Counted from the first letter of the stretch, positions 36,923-46,753 are shown. The stretch: 64,000 nucleotides of DNA from Arthrobacter sp. 9AX (GCF_902506095.1 NZ_LR733293.1:1195103-1259102), one strand, 5' to 3'. Notes: generated by a model not told the origin, from the sequence alone. Program-made: numbers and translations.

Positions 36923-37792
36923 ATGAACGAGAAGAGCCGGAAGGCGCTCATCAGTGTCCCCCTTGCCGTGGTGGCGGGGGTGCTCATTGCCCTCGCCGGG
37001 AGCCAGGGCGGTTCCACGATCGGCGGCGTCCCGGTGTTCGCGCTGGGGGTGGCTGCAGCGTTTGTGATCCAGTGGCTGGTGTTCATCCCGTCCTTCAAGG
37101 AGCAGACGGAAAAGTTCTACGACCTCACCGGCGCCCTGACCTACATCACCATCACGGTGTTCCTGGTGCTGGCCAGCCCCGGAGTGGACGCGCGGGGGCT
37201 GCTGCTGGCGGCGATGGTGGTGCTGTGGGCTGTCCGGCTGGGCAGCTACCTGTTCCAGCGCGTCATGAAGCACGGCAAGGACGACCGCTTCGATGAGCTC
37301 AAGACGGACGTTGCCCGGTTCCTGAACACCTGGACCCTGCAGGGCCTGTGGGTGGTGCTTACCGCGGCACTGGCGTGGGTGGCCATCACCTCGGACAAGA
37401 AAGTGGGCCTGGACGGGTTCTTCTGGGTGGGCCTGCTGGTGTGGGCGCTGGGCATCACCGTGGAGACTGTGGCGGACGTCCAGAAGACCCGCTTCAAGGC
37501 CGATCCCGTCAACAAGGGCCGTTTCATCAACACCGGCCTGTGGTCCAGGTCCCGGCACCCCAACTACTTCGGCGAGATCACGCTCTGGGTGGGTGTGGCC
37601 ATCATCGCCCTGCCGGTACTTCAGGGCTGGCAGTGGGCGGCCCTGGTGTCTCCCGTGTTCGTGGCCCTGCTGCTGATCAAGGGCAGCGGCGTGCCGCCCC
37701 TGGAGGAGAAGGCGGACAGGAAGTGGGGCGGCCAGCCCGAGTATGAGGCCTACAAGAAGAACACGCCGGTGCTGGTCCCGAAGCTCTCGTAG
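36923..37792 (+). CDS. DUF1295 (steroid 5-alpha-reductase-like) membrane protein
   Basis: A 289-residue polytopic membrane protein. The DUF1295 hallmark RFINTGLWSRSRHPNYFGEI is at about residues 198-217, followed by LWVGVAIIALPVL and the C-terminal EYEAYKKNTPVLVP. The family resembles steroid 5-alpha-reductases and isoprenylcysteine methyltransferases. ATG 36923 is preferred (AAAGGA 9 bases upstream) over GTG 36905. The terminator at 37811-37853 follows. Confidence 0.88.
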   Translation: MNEKSRKALISVPLAVVAGVLIALAGSQGGSTIGGVPVFALGVAAAFVIQWLVFIPSFKEQTEKFYDLTGALTYITITVFLVLASPGVDARGLLLAAMVVLWAVRLGSYLFQRVMKHGKDDRFDELKTDVARFLNTWTLQGLWVVLTAALAWVAITSDKKVGLDGFFWVGLLVWALGITVETVADVQKTRFKADPVNKGRFINTGLWSRSRHPNYFGEITLWVGVAIIALPVLQGWQWAALVSPVFVALLLIKGSGVPPLEEKADRKWGGQPEYEAYKKNTPVLVPKLS

Positions 37793-37810
37793 CGGGCTGG
37801 GTGATCAGGC

Positions 37811-37853
37811 GTACGACGGCGGCACCCGGGTTGGGTGCCGTCGTTTGTGTTTG
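37811..37853 (+). terminator. terminator built from the GTACGACGGCGGCACC repeat
   Basis: ACGACGGCGGCACCC (37813-37827) pairs with GGGTGCCGTCGT (37833-37844) and is followed by TTGTGTTT. It contains the dispersed repeat core and ends the DUF1295 gene; the convergent lipoprotein gene ends 26 bases beyond. Confidence 0.7.
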
Positions 37854-37878
37854 GTGGGTTCCGGATGGCCCGCACCGC

Positions 37879-38340
37879 CTAAGCGCCCGGGACCCTTCCG
37901 GACGTCCCCGCTACCAGGATATTTGGGTGCACGGCTTCGAAACCGTCCTTGACGAGCGCGGAGGAGTCATAGCCGTCCGGGACCAGGACAACGGAGGCAA
38001 CACCGTTCCTGGCGGTCCTGACAATCTCCTTGCCGGGACCCGACTGGTCGCTGCACCCGGTGAACCAGAGTTCGGGCCGGTTATCCGGATAGCCTGTCAC
38101 GCACGTGTACGCGGAATTGTCAGCCTGCGCCACAAAGTACCGGATGCCGTCCTTGGCGGCCAGGAGCCGGGTAGTGTGCTGTTCTCCCATCACGGCAGGG
38201 ATCTGAGCGGGGAGGACATCCTCGGCGGTCGCTTCGCGATCGAGTGCACTGATTCGTGCCGGAGTTGGGGCACACGCGCTGAGCGACAGCGCTGTGGCGA
38301 TAGACAAGATGGCGGCGGTAATCCGGGAGGTTCGTTTCAT
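37879..38340 (-). CDS. hypothetical lipoprotein
   Basis: A 153-residue exported protein. Its signal MKRTSRITAAILSIATALS ends in lipobox LSAC. The mature part has a compact beta-rich region with paired cysteines (AYTCVTGY, LWFTGCSDQSG) that could form a disulfide. No family recognised. The ATG at 38340 is selected because only from there is a lipobox signal correctly placed; the frame extends upstream to 38439 without one. Confidence 0.75.
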   Translation of the reverse strand: MKRTSRITAAILSIATALSLSACAPTPARISALDREATAEDVLPAQIPAVMGEQHTTRLLAAKDGIRYFVAQADNSAYTCVTGYPDNRPELWFTGCSDQSGPGKEIVRTARNGVASVVLVPDGYDSSALVKDGFEAVHPNILVAGTSGRVPGA

Positions 38341-38460
38341 AGCGCTGTCCCCTTCAGGCTTTGGTCCCTTGACCCTATCGGAGCCGCCGGGCCGGGATAC
38401 CAGGGGCGCGCAGCCGAGTCGGGGTTCGCCGGGCTGCACGCACCTGGTCCGGGAGGGAAC

Positions 38461-39528
38461 CTACCTCTTCACCGCATAAGCCTTGGGCAGCTTCAGTCCG
38501 CGTTCCTCCATGAGGGTGCGCAGGCGGGTGGGGTAATCAGTGATGATGCCGTCCACGCCCAGGTCCATCAGGCGCTCCATGTCGGCGGTGGTGTTCACGG
38601 TCCACGGGATGACGGGCAGGCCCAGCTCGTGGGCTTCGGCGATCATCGCAGGGGTGACGGAGGCGAACGTGGGGGAGACGACGTCGTACCCCTGGGCTGC
38701 TGCCGCCTTGGCAAGGGAACCTTCGTAGTCGTCGATATCGATACCGCCCAGGTTGGGGCTCTTGCCGGGCTTGTCCACACCCATCCAGGCGTCCCCGCTG
38801 GAGAGCGCCACCAGCGTGAGGCCGGGAGCGATCTCCTTGGTGAGGTTCAGCGAGGACCAGTCGAACGACTGCAGGGTAGTCCGGTCCGCCATGCCGGAGG
38901 CCTCGATCTCGGCCACCACGGCGCGGGTGAGCGACTCCATGCCGGCGCCGCCGATCTCGCTGTCGTTCACCTTGGTCTCCACATTGAAACGGACCTTCGC
39001 GGCGCCCGCATCGCGGACCAGCTGGTAGACATCCCTGAGCTCGGCGATCCGGTTGCCCTCGATCACGTCCTGCTCCGGGTAGCCGGGCAGCTGCGTGAAG
39101 CCGCAGTTGAGCGTTTTGACCTGCGCCAGGGTCAGGTCTGCCACGCGGGCGCCCACGTACGGGAATTGGGGGTCGCCGGCGGTGGCGGGCGCGGTGTCGG
39201 CGCACTTGTTGGCCTGGATGGTGTCGTCATGCCACACCACCACCTTGCCGTCCTCGGTCAGGTGCGTGTCCAGCTCCAGCGTGGTCACGCCCAGGGCCAG
39301 GGAGTTGCTGAACGCGGCCAGGGACTCCTCGGTCCACTCGCCGCGGCCGCCGCGGTGGCTCTGCAGATCGAAGGAGCCGTTGCGCTCGTTCACCTTCAGA
39401 GCGGACGTGGCGGCTCCGGCAGCGTTCGACGACGGCGCGCCGGCATCGTTCTGCGGGCTTGCGACGGCGGGGCTCGCCATGGCGGCGATCAGGGCGGCGG
39501 CTGCCGCGGCGTTCAGGACTTGGCGCAT
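38461..39528 (-). CDS. secreted glycerophosphodiester phosphodiesterase
   Basis: A 355-residue GDPD with a signal peptide (MRQVLNAAAAAALIAAMASP). Catalytic-barrel motifs are LQSHRGGRGEWTEESLAAF (HRG), ELDTHLTEDGKVVVWHDDTI and FNVETKVNDSE, with AHELGLPVIPWTVNTTADME and GVDGIITDYP near the end. It would hydrolyse glycerophosphodiesters outside the cytoplasm to glycerol-3-phosphate plus alcohol. No ugp transport genes are adjacent. Confidence 0.93.
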   Translation of the reverse strand: MRQVLNAAAAAALIAAMASPAVASPQNDAGAPSSNAAGAATSALKVNERNGSFDLQSHRGGRGEWTEESLAAFSNSLALGVTTLELDTHLTEDGKVVVWHDDTIQANKCADTAPATAGDPQFPYVGARVADLTLAQVKTLNCGFTQLPGYPEQDVIEGNRIAELRDVYQLVRDAGAAKVRFNVETKVNDSEIGGAGMESLTRAVVAEIEASGMADRTTLQSFDWSSLNLTKEIAPGLTLVALSSGDAWMGVDKPGKSPNLGGIDIDDYEGSLAKAAAAQGYDVVSPTFASVTPAMIAEAHELGLPVIPWTVNTTADMERLMDLGVDGIITDYPTRLRTLMEERGLKLPKAYAVKR

Positions 39529-39748
39529 GGGTGGTTCCTCCTGGAATGACGGGGCCGGCTGGTGGCCGGTGACCCGTCAACGCTAGGGAGGCCAGGTTGC
39601 GGGAGGGGTGCGCAAAGTTGGAGCGGAGGTTAACGTGGGGTTGTCCTGCCGGCTTCCAGCCGCCGTATACTCCGAAGATGCCAATCACGCACCTCGACCG
39701 AGGCACCCGCGCTCAGCCGTCCGCCCCCAAACAGGACGGAGGCACCCT

Positions 39749-40786
39749 GTGAGCGGCGGTCTCGTTGCCCTGCTGGATGACGTCGCGGCGCTGGCCCGGA
39801 TAGCGGCCGCCTCGGTGGATGACGTTGCTGCCGGCGCCGCCAAGGCGAGTGCCAAGGCCGCCGGTGTGGTGATCGACGACGCCGCGGTGACCCCGCAGTA
39901 CGTCTCCGGGGCGGATCCGTCCCGGGAACTGCCGATGATCAAGAAGATCTTCTGGGGCTCGCTCCGGAACAAGCTGCTGATCATCCTGCCGGCGCTGCTG
40001 CTCATCAGCACTTTCGTGCCCTGGGCCATCCCGTTCATCCTGATGCTGGGCGGCACCTACCTCTGCTTCGAAGGCGCCGAGAAGGTCTGGCACAAGCTCC
40101 GCGGCCACCACGAGGCCAATGAAGACTCGCCCGCGGTGGACCGTGGCCCCGAGGCGGAGGGAAGGGTGGTCAAGGGCGCCATCACCACCGACTTCATCCT
40201 GTCCTGCGAAATCATGGTCATCTCCATGAACGAGGTGGCCGCGGAGTCCCTGTGGGTCCGGGCGTTCATCCTGGTGGTCGTGGCCCTCGTGATCACGGTG
40301 GCTGTCTACGGTGCCGTGGGCCTCATCGTCAAAATGGACGACGTCGGCCTGCACCTGACCACCAAAAACTCCGCGGGCTCGAAGCGCTTCGGCGAGCTGC
40401 TCGTCAGGGGGATGCCCGCCGTGCTGGCCGCGATCACCCTGATCGGCACCATCGCCATGCTCTGGGTTGGTGGCCACATCATGCTGCAGGGTGCCTACGA
40501 CCTCGGCTGGCACGCGCCTTATGACCTGGTCCATGTCCTTGAGCACCCGTTCGCGGTAATCCCGGTGGTGGGCGGCCTCCTGGCCTGGCTCGTGAACACC
40601 CTGTGCTCGGCCATCGTGGGCCTCGCCTGGGGCCTCGTTGTTATGGCCATCCTGCACCCGGTGCTGAAAGCGCTGCCGTTCGGCAAGGGCAAAGGCAAGG
40701 GGAAGGGCGGCCACGAGGAGGGCGACGTCCGCGCCGCACTCGGCGGCCACCACGCCACGAAGCACGACGGCGATCCCGCGCCTTAA
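39749..40786 (+). CDS. DUF808 membrane protein
   Basis: A 345-residue inner-membrane protein. It starts MSGGLVALLDDVAALARIAA and then SVDDVAAGAAKASAKAAGVV and IDDAAVTPQYVSGADPSREL, the DUF808 signature. GTG 39749 is selected, with GACGGAGGCACCCT upstream. The C-terminus is Gly/Lys/His-rich. Function unknown (YedI-like). Confidence 0.88.
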   Translation: MSGGLVALLDDVAALARIAAASVDDVAAGAAKASAKAAGVVIDDAAVTPQYVSGADPSRELPMIKKIFWGSLRNKLLIILPALLLISTFVPWAIPFILMLGGTYLCFEGAEKVWHKLRGHHEANEDSPAVDRGPEAEGRVVKGAITTDFILSCEIMVISMNEVAAESLWVRAFILVVVALVITVAVYGAVGLIVKMDDVGLHLTTKNSAGSKRFGELLVRGMPAVLAAITLIGTIAMLWVGGHIMLQGAYDLGWHAPYDLVHVLEHPFAVIPVVGGLLAWLVNTLCSAIVGLAWGLVVMAILHPVLKALPFGKGKGKGKGGHEEGDVRAALGGHHATKHDGDPAP

Positions 40787-40800
40787 TTTGTACCTGGCGG

Positions 40801-41757
40801 TCAGCCCGTAGGGCCAGGCCCGTCGAATACTGCCGCATTGCTGCTCTGGGGCACCACCACGTGGATGGCGTTGCGTTGGACGGTGAAGTCGGTGGGGGTG
40901 ATCGCCGCGATCTCGCCGTCGAGGTTTACCGGTAGCGTCGGCTCGGTGACCAGCCGGACCTGGCGGCTGGTCAGGTGGTAAACCCGGTCATGTTTGATGA
41001 AGCTGCCGTCCTTCAGCAGCCGGGCGATGCTCACGTGCTCCCGGAGCGGCCCGGCCAGGATGGCGTAGATGTCCAGGGTGTGGTCATCGATCCCGGCCGT
41101 GGGGGAGACCGTGTTGCCGCCGCCGTAGTGCCGGCCATTCCCGACGGCGACCTGCAGCAGGCCTTCGAGTTCCAGCGGCTCGTGGTCCCCTTCCGGGAAC
41201 TCGAGGCGGGCGCGGAACGGCTTGTGCCGGGCATAGGCCATAACAGTGGCGATGCTGTAGGCCAACGGCCCGACATACCGCTTCAGTCGCGGGCTGAGGG
41301 CCTCGGTGACCCCCACCGACAAACCAACCGACGCGACGTTCAGGAAGGGCTGGCCGTTCGCCCGGCCGAGGTCGATGTCCACCACCTTCCCGTCCGCGAT
41401 GGCAGCGCACGCAGCGGCGAGGTCGTTCGGTATCTCCAGGGTGCGGGCGAAGTCGTTGGCCGTGCCCAGCGGAAGGACACCCAGCACGATGCTGGTGCCG
41501 GCAACCCGGCCGGCGGCGTAAGCCACGGTGCCGTCGCCGCCACCCACCACCAGCAGGTCGTGTCCGTCGGCAATCACACCATCGAGTGTTTGGGACAGCT
41601 CCGCCCCGGACAGGACACGGTGCACCGCGGAGATCGGCACACCGGCACGCCGCGTGGCGTCCACGGCAAGCTCATGCGCCGCGGCCCCTCGGCGGGAGCC
41701 GGCATTGATCACAACGGCAGCGGAGCGGGCCTTGCGGGCATCCTTCATGGGGGCCAT
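40801..41757 (-). CDS. diacylglycerol/lipid kinase (YegS/DagK-like)
   Basis: A 318-residue DAGK-catalytic-domain protein. Nucleotide-binding GGGDGTVAYAAGRVAG, then LGVLPLGTANDFARTLEIP and the conserved NVASVGLSVGVTEAL, GRHYGGGNTVSPTAGIDDHTLDIYAI, and LPVNLDGEI at the C-terminus. It would phosphorylate diacylglycerol or another lipid at the membrane. It converges on the DUF808 gene with a 14-base gap. Start could be ATG 41757 or 41748. Confidence 0.9.
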   Translation of the reverse strand: MAPMKDARKARSAAVVINAGSRRGAAAHELAVDATRRAGVPISAVHRVLSGAELSQTLDGVIADGHDLLVVGGGDGTVAYAAGRVAGTSIVLGVLPLGTANDFARTLEIPNDLAAACAAIADGKVVDIDLGRANGQPFLNVASVGLSVGVTEALSPRLKRYVGPLAYSIATVMAYARHKPFRARLEFPEGDHEPLELEGLLQVAVGNGRHYGGGNTVSPTAGIDDHTLDIYAILAGPLREHVSIARLLKDGSFIKHDRVYHLTSRQVRLVTEPTLPVNLDGEIAAITPTDFTVQRNAIHVVVPQSSNAAVFDGPGPTG

Positions 41758-41809
41758 GTTAGGGGGTTGAGCTGTGAATGCCCTCAGCCGGCCAACGGCC
41801 GCACGCCAA

Positions 41810-43063
41810 TTAGTGCGTGCTCTCGGGGATCTCCACGGGCCGCGGGCTCTTCCACGTGGACTCGCACGGACCCGGCGGGTACGCGGCCGTCTTTCCGGCC
41901 CAGGCGATAACCAGTGCGGCGATCACCGGCAGGGCCGCGGCAGCGGGAACCAGCAAAGGCCCGGCCACCACCAGGGCGGCGGAACCGTAGAGCGCGCCGA
42001 TGGTGATGCCCAGCTGGATGGTCAGGACGGTCAGCCCGTTGGCGGCGTCTTTGTTCTCGCGGCCGGCCCGCAGGATGGCCGACTGGTTGTAGATGCCAAT
42101 GGCGCCCAGTCCGGCACCCCACACCGTCATCAAAGCGAGGGCGAAGACCAGGCTCCCGCCCACAAAAGGCAACGCCAGCATCGACGCCGCAATGGCCGCC
42201 GTCGTAATAAGGAGCGAACGGCGAGGGTGCGAATCGACCGTCATGCCCGCGATCCAGATGCCGATCAGTCCGGCGACGCCCAGGACGGTGAGGGAGAGGC
42301 TGATGGCGTAGTCGGGCAGGCCGGCTTCGCGGGTGTACGGGGCGATGTAGGTGAACAGCGCGAAGTGGGCCAGGACCAGCAATGGCCACGCGATGGCCAC
42401 GGACTTCACGCCGGGCTGGGCGATGGCCGCGCGCATGGACGGGCGGGCCTCGCCGGCGCCGCGGCGGACGGGCGGGAGGAAGAAGCAGCCCAGGACGGCG
42501 AGGAGGACGCCGAACCCGGCGAGCGCCAGGAACGCCGAGCGCCAGCCGAGGACCGTCCCCAGAGCGGTGCCGATGGGCGCGCCGATGGCCAGGCCCAGGC
42601 TGTTGCCGCTGAACACGATCGCGAGGGCCTTGCCCACCTTGTCCGCGGGAACCACGCGGGCCACGTACGGTGCCATGGTGGTCCACAGCAGCCCGTGCGC
42701 CAGGCCGCCCACCAGCCGTGCCACCATGGCGAACGTGAAGTCCGGGGCCAAACCAACCAGTGCGTTGCTGAGCGCGAAGGTCAGCACCAGTGCCACCAGC
42801 AACGGCCGTTTCGGGATGTTGGCCAGCAGCCGCGCCGCCGGCACCACCGTCACCACGATGACGGCGGCGTAGGCCGCGGCGAGGTAGCCCGCCACCGGTT
42901 CGGACACGTTCAGCCCGGCGCTGATCTGGGGGAGCAGGCCGGACGGGAGGAGCTCGGTGGTGATGGCGGTGAAGGCGATGGTGGCCAGGACCATCATGGC
43001 GGCCAGCGGGAATCGCTTGGGCGCCGGCGCGGAAATCGCGGAGGACATTAAGGGAGGTTCCAT
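41810..43063 (-). CDS. MFS transporter (AraJ/sugar-efflux-like, DHA1 family)
   Basis: A 417-residue twelve-helix carrier. Motif A-like region VTVVPAARLLANIPKRPLLV lies between helices 2 and 3, with MVARLVGGLAHGLLW following. The start at 43063 (MEPPLMSSAI) is uncertain: ATG 43048 is equally possible and neither has a clear ribosome site. Substrate unknown; efflux of sugars or drugs is typical. Confidence 0.88.
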   Translation of the reverse strand: MEPPLMSSAISAPAPKRFPLAAMMVLATIAFTAITTELLPSGLLPQISAGLNVSEPVAGYLAAAYAAVIVVTVVPAARLLANIPKRPLLVALVLTFALSNALVGLAPDFTFAMVARLVGGLAHGLLWTTMAPYVARVVPADKVGKALAIVFSGNSLGLAIGAPIGTALGTVLGWRSAFLALAGFGVLLAVLGCFFLPPVRRGAGEARPSMRAAIAQPGVKSVAIAWPLLVLAHFALFTYIAPYTREAGLPDYAISLSLTVLGVAGLIGIWIAGMTVDSHPRRSLLITTAAIAASMLALPFVGGSLVFALALMTVWGAGLGAIGIYNQSAILRAGRENKDAANGLTVLTIQLGITIGALYGSAALVVAGPLLVPAAAALPVIAALVIAWAGKTAAYPPGPCESTWKSPRPVEIPESTH

Positions 43064-43292
43064 TCAAGGGGGAGGGAGGTGGGAACCGGGCTCGGCTGGC
43101 CCAACAATTCCTCCCATAAGTTTAGCCGGTGGACTAACGGCATCTATGCAGTTCCGCGGTGGCGAGGGTAGCCCTGCTGGTACCACCCACGTCTGCACAC
43201 AGGCGCGATCTGCGCCAGACTGGAGGTCACTTCCACGACGAAAGCAGACTCCCTTGATTACTCTCCAGCAGGACACCGAAGGCTTTATCCGG

Positions 43293-43520
43293 ATGAACCG
43301 GCACTACCCGGCCAGCGTCCGCATCAGGATCGATTTTAATGACGGCAGCACGGGTGAATTCTCAGGCCTTGCCCTCAACAACGCCTACGACGCTGCGCTC
43401 GCCGAATTCCGCGCCAAGAACGGCCTGGACGCGCGGGGATTCTCCCGGACGGCTGCGGGCCGGAAGAACTCCGGAAACAAAATCGATTTTGTGCCGGTGC
43501 ATCCCGGGATGGGGGAGTAG
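43293..43520 (+). CDS. small hypothetical protein
   Basis: A 75-residue soluble protein: MNRHYPASVRIRIDFNDGST, then ALNNAYDAALAEFRAKNG and a basic tail. Coding bias is good. An upstream TTG at 43254 would add 13 residues (ITLQQDTEGFIR); which is used is unclear as both ribosome sites are weak. No family recognised. Confidence 0.6.
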   Translation: MNRHYPASVRIRIDFNDGSTGEFSGLALNNAYDAALAEFRAKNGLDARGFSRTAAGRKNSGNKIDFVPVHPGMGE

Positions 43521-43527
43521 CACTCGC

Positions 43528-46200
43528 TCAACCCTGGTCTGCAGCGGTGGCCTGATGCGCAATGGTGACCGTCCCGGCGTCGCCGTCAACGAGGATCTGC
43601 TGCCCGCTGCTCAGCCGTTGCGTGGCTACTCCGGTGCCCAGGACGGCAGGGATGCCGTACTCGCGGGCCACGATGGAGCTGTGGCTCAGCGGCCCGCCAA
43701 CGTCGGTCACCACGCCGGAGGCCATCGCAAACAGCGACGTCCAGGCCGGTGTGGTCATGCGGGCCACCAAGACCTCGCCCGGCTCCATCAGCCCGAAATC
43801 CTGGGGTCCCCGCAGCACCCGGGCCGGCGCGGTGACCTTGCCGGAGCTCGCGCCGGCACCCTTGATGACGTCGCCGGGCTTCTGCTGCGGGCCTGCGGGC
43901 ATCATCGAACCGAACGCCTTGTCCATCCAGCGGCTCTCGGGCAGCATCTGTGGGACGGCTGCCTTCGCCTGGCCGTGCCACAGCATCCTCCGCTCCTCCA
44001 CGACGGCAGCACGGACGGGCTGCGAAGCCCCGGAAATGGCCACCGCCGGCGCAGCCAGCCTGCCCGGTGCCGCGAGACCAAACTCCACCGCACTCCGCAG
44101 CTCAGGGAACCGCAGCCAGAACACGTCGTCCGGAGCAGCGACCACCCCCGAGGAAACCAGCCGCCGGCCGAGCTCCAGCAGCATCCCGCGCAGCAGCGGC
44201 CAGCCGAGCCCGACGTCAGCCAGCGCGTCCTCCCGGATCGGCGCCGTCTCCTGGGCCCAATTGAGCAGACGGAAAAACAAGGCCCGCCGCCGCGGCCCCA
44301 GCCGGCCTGCCACCTCCGAGGTGGCCGACTCCCGGCGCTCGGTCAGCTGCCGCTGCCGCTCATGCGGGTCCGTGCCCTGCCCGCGCAGGTAGAACTTCAC
44401 CGTCTCCAGCAGGGTGGACGGATCATCGGCCGGCAGCGGGCTGGCGAAGTCCAGGTTGTAGACGGCGTGGCCGTAGAGGTCCAGGTGCTCCTTGAACGTG
44501 AAGCGCCATTCCTGCCACAGGACGTCGTCCACGCCAGCCGGCGCCAAACCGGTGCGCTGGCACTCGGCGAGTTCCGCCGTCGACCGCTCCAGCAACGCCG
44601 TTGCCAGGCCCGGGTCGCTGCGCGCCCATCCGGCCAGATCAAACAGTGACTTCTCTGCCCGGATCGGTTCGCTGTCGAAGCCGAGCAAAAACACTGTGGC
44701 CGGGGGATCGCCCTCGCGCTTGACCACTTTGTCGTAGAACGCGCGGAAGGAGATTTCACTCGTGGCGGCGAGCGGAATGACCGACTGCACGGCGGTGTAG
44801 TACATGGTGCCGGCGTCCAGCAGGGCCTGCACGCCCGCCAGCAGTTCCCCGCCAGTGAGCTCCGCCGGAGGCTTCACGGACCAGTCCTTGATCACCCGAA
44901 CGTACCGGGGATGGGAATACTCGCGCCAGCCGGCCACTCCCATGTGCGCCCTGCCGCGGGCCAGCGAACGCATCGCCGTGACGGACCTGCCCATCATCCG
45001 CCACATCGCCGAGCTGCGGTAATAGTAGTAGGCGTAGCCGTTGATGGTGGGCAGCCCGATCTCGCCGTCGCGCAGGATGTTCTTGCCCACGGCCTCGGTC
45101 ATCAGGGCCGTCAACGAGCGGGAGACCGAGCCGTCGATCATGTCGGCGAACAGCGGCGAGAGCGGATCCGGCAGCTGTTCCACGATGCTTGCACGGAAGT
45201 AGAGCCCCTTCGGATAGGGCAGGGGCCAGGTGTCCGGGGTGTCGGCCGCCGGTTCGGGCAGCGCGGTGATGGGCCGGGACTGCAGCAGGTAGAACCGGCC
45301 GTGCGCCCGCGCCCATTCGATGTCCTGCGGCGCGCCGAAGTAGTCCGCGATCCGCCGCCCGTGGCGGGCAAGCTCGGCTGCCGCGGCGTCGTCCAGTACG
45401 GGCGCACGACGGCGGGCTTCCGCCACCGGCTGCTCGCGGGTCCCGTGCTCTGCGGCGACGGTCATGACTTCCTTGTCGGCCGTCTGCCGCGACACCACGG
45501 TGCCGGTTTCGGCGTCGACCACCACATCATCCGTGGTGACCGTGCCGCTGACCACCGACTCGCCCAGGCCCCACGCGGCGCTGATCACCGTCTGGTCGCG
45601 CCGCCCGTTCGCCGGGTTGGCGGTGAACATCACCCCTGCTGCATCAGCTTCCACCATCTGCTGGATCACGACGGCGAGCCGCACCTCGTCCGGTCCCACG
45701 CCTTCGCGGGCACGGTAGGCCATGGCGCGGGCCGTCCAGAGGGACGCCCAGCAATCGATCACGGCGTCCGTCAGCGCGTCTGTGCCGCGGACGTTCAGGT
45801 ACGTTTCCTGCTGTCCCGCGAAGCTGGCCGAGGCAAGGTCCTCCGCCGTGGCGGAAGACCGCACCGCCACCGCCGTATTCCCGCCGAGGCGCCCGTAGGC
45901 CTCGGCCAGTTCGGCTGCGATTCCGGCCGGTATGGTGCCGGTGCGAAACAGGGTGTGGATCCGCTCCGAGGCAGCCGCATAGTCCTGCGGCGAGGCCTGC
46001 GGTGACAGCGAGGCGTGTTCCTGGATGGCTGTGCCCAGGCCGTTGCCGGTGACGAAATCCGAGTAGGCAGCGGTGGTCAGGACAAAGCCCGGCGGGACCG
46101 GCAGTCCGGCCTGGATGAGGCCACCGAGGCCCACAGCTTTGCCGCCGGCTACGGCAAGATCGCCGCGTCCCACGTTGCCCAGGTCGTTGATGTACGTCAT
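43528..46200 (-). CDS. PEP synthase-like / rifampin phosphotransferase-like enzyme
   Basis: An 890-residue protein with the RPH domain order: ATP-grasp-like ATP-binding domain (GKAVGLGGLIQAGLPVPPGF; AVRSSATAEDLASASFAGQQ; WARAHGRFYLLQSRPI), a large central domain unlike PEP synthase, and a C-terminal swivelling phosphohistidine domain (GPLSHSSIVAREYGIPAVL, His840). A true PEP synthase has a C-terminal TIM barrel, absent here, so this is a dikinase of the RPH/PEP-utiliser type. It may phosphorylate rifampin using ATP and water, but central-domain ligand residues were not checked. ATG 46200 is the natural start. Confidence 0.8.
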   Translation of the reverse strand: MTYINDLGNVGRGDLAVAGGKAVGLGGLIQAGLPVPPGFVLTTAAYSDFVTGNGLGTAIQEHASLSPQASPQDYAAASERIHTLFRTGTIPAGIAAELAEAYGRLGGNTAVAVRSSATAEDLASASFAGQQETYLNVRGTDALTDAVIDCWASLWTARAMAYRAREGVGPDEVRLAVVIQQMVEADAAGVMFTANPANGRRDQTVISAAWGLGESVVSGTVTTDDVVVDAETGTVVSRQTADKEVMTVAAEHGTREQPVAEARRRAPVLDDAAAAELARHGRRIADYFGAPQDIEWARAHGRFYLLQSRPITALPEPAADTPDTWPLPYPKGLYFRASIVEQLPDPLSPLFADMIDGSVSRSLTALMTEAVGKNILRDGEIGLPTINGYAYYYYRSSAMWRMMGRSVTAMRSLARGRAHMGVAGWREYSHPRYVRVIKDWSVKPPAELTGGELLAGVQALLDAGTMYYTAVQSVIPLAATSEISFRAFYDKVVKREGDPPATVFLLGFDSEPIRAEKSLFDLAGWARSDPGLATALLERSTAELAECQRTGLAPAGVDDVLWQEWRFTFKEHLDLYGHAVYNLDFASPLPADDPSTLLETVKFYLRGQGTDPHERQRQLTERRESATSEVAGRLGPRRRALFFRLLNWAQETAPIREDALADVGLGWPLLRGMLLELGRRLVSSGVVAAPDDVFWLRFPELRSAVEFGLAAPGRLAAPAVAISGASQPVRAAVVEERRMLWHGQAKAAVPQMLPESRWMDKAFGSMMPAGPQQKPGDVIKGAGASSGKVTAPARVLRGPQDFGLMEPGEVLVARMTTPAWTSLFAMASGVVTDVGGPLSHSSIVAREYGIPAVLGTGVATQRLSSGQQILVDGDAGTVTIAHQATAADQG

Positions 46201-46338
46201 GACTGCGCCTACTTGCTGCCGGAATTGCCGCCCGGAGTGGAGCTGTTGCCCAACATTCTGGCACTGCCGCAGGCGGGAGGCTACAGCCCTAGGCACGGTG
46301 AGCGGTTCAGCGCGGCCTCCGGGCAAGCCCGGGAGCTT

Positions 46339-46605
46339 TTATGCTCGAACGGAACCCAAGTCCGTGTAGCCGGCGTCGGGCTGCCCGGTCTCGGCCTCGC
46401 GTGACTTCATCCGGATAAAGTCCACGTCCTGCTGGCAGAGCGTGGTTTCGCCGTGTGGGTCCTCGTTGAGGGGATGGCCGGTGGCTGCACTGATTTCTGC
46501 GGATAACGTTCGCGGCAGGATCACGCAGCCGGGATTATCAATCAGCCACCGCGTCACCGTGGAGGGAAGCCGGTGCCACTGGTCTTGGATAAGCGGTTCG
46601 GTCAT
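46339..46605 (-). CDS. hypothetical protein
   Basis: An 88-residue protein starting MTEPLIQDQWHRLPSTVTRW, with the segment LSAEISAATGHPLNEDPHGE and CQQDVDFIRM. GGAAGGC precedes the ATG. It lies upstream of the dikinase gene on the same strand with a 138-base gap. No recognised family; composition is globular. Confidence 0.65.
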   Translation of the reverse strand: MTEPLIQDQWHRLPSTVTRWLIDNPGCVILPRTLSAEISAATGHPLNEDPHGETTLCQQDVDFIRMKSREAETGQPDAGYTDLGSVRA

Positions 46606-46753
46606 GGTGTGCCTTCCAGGCGCTGGTTCGCTGGCTGCTTCTGACGGAGAGGGATTTGTTGATTGCCGGAGGCAGGATGTCCAGTCGCAGCGTCCCGGGG
46701 TGCTGCGAGTCTACGCCCAAAGACGCACTTCAGACAGGTAATTCCAGGGCAAC

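Noticed and set aside
37801..39549. 582-residue plus-strand frame across the lipoprotein and GDPD genes
   Set aside because: Shadow of two minus-strand genes, each with a signal peptide and proper domains.
41774..43051. 425-residue plus-strand frame opposite the MFS gene
   Set aside because: Antisense shadow with Gly/Gln/Arg-rich composition; the minus strand encodes a normal twelve-helix carrier.
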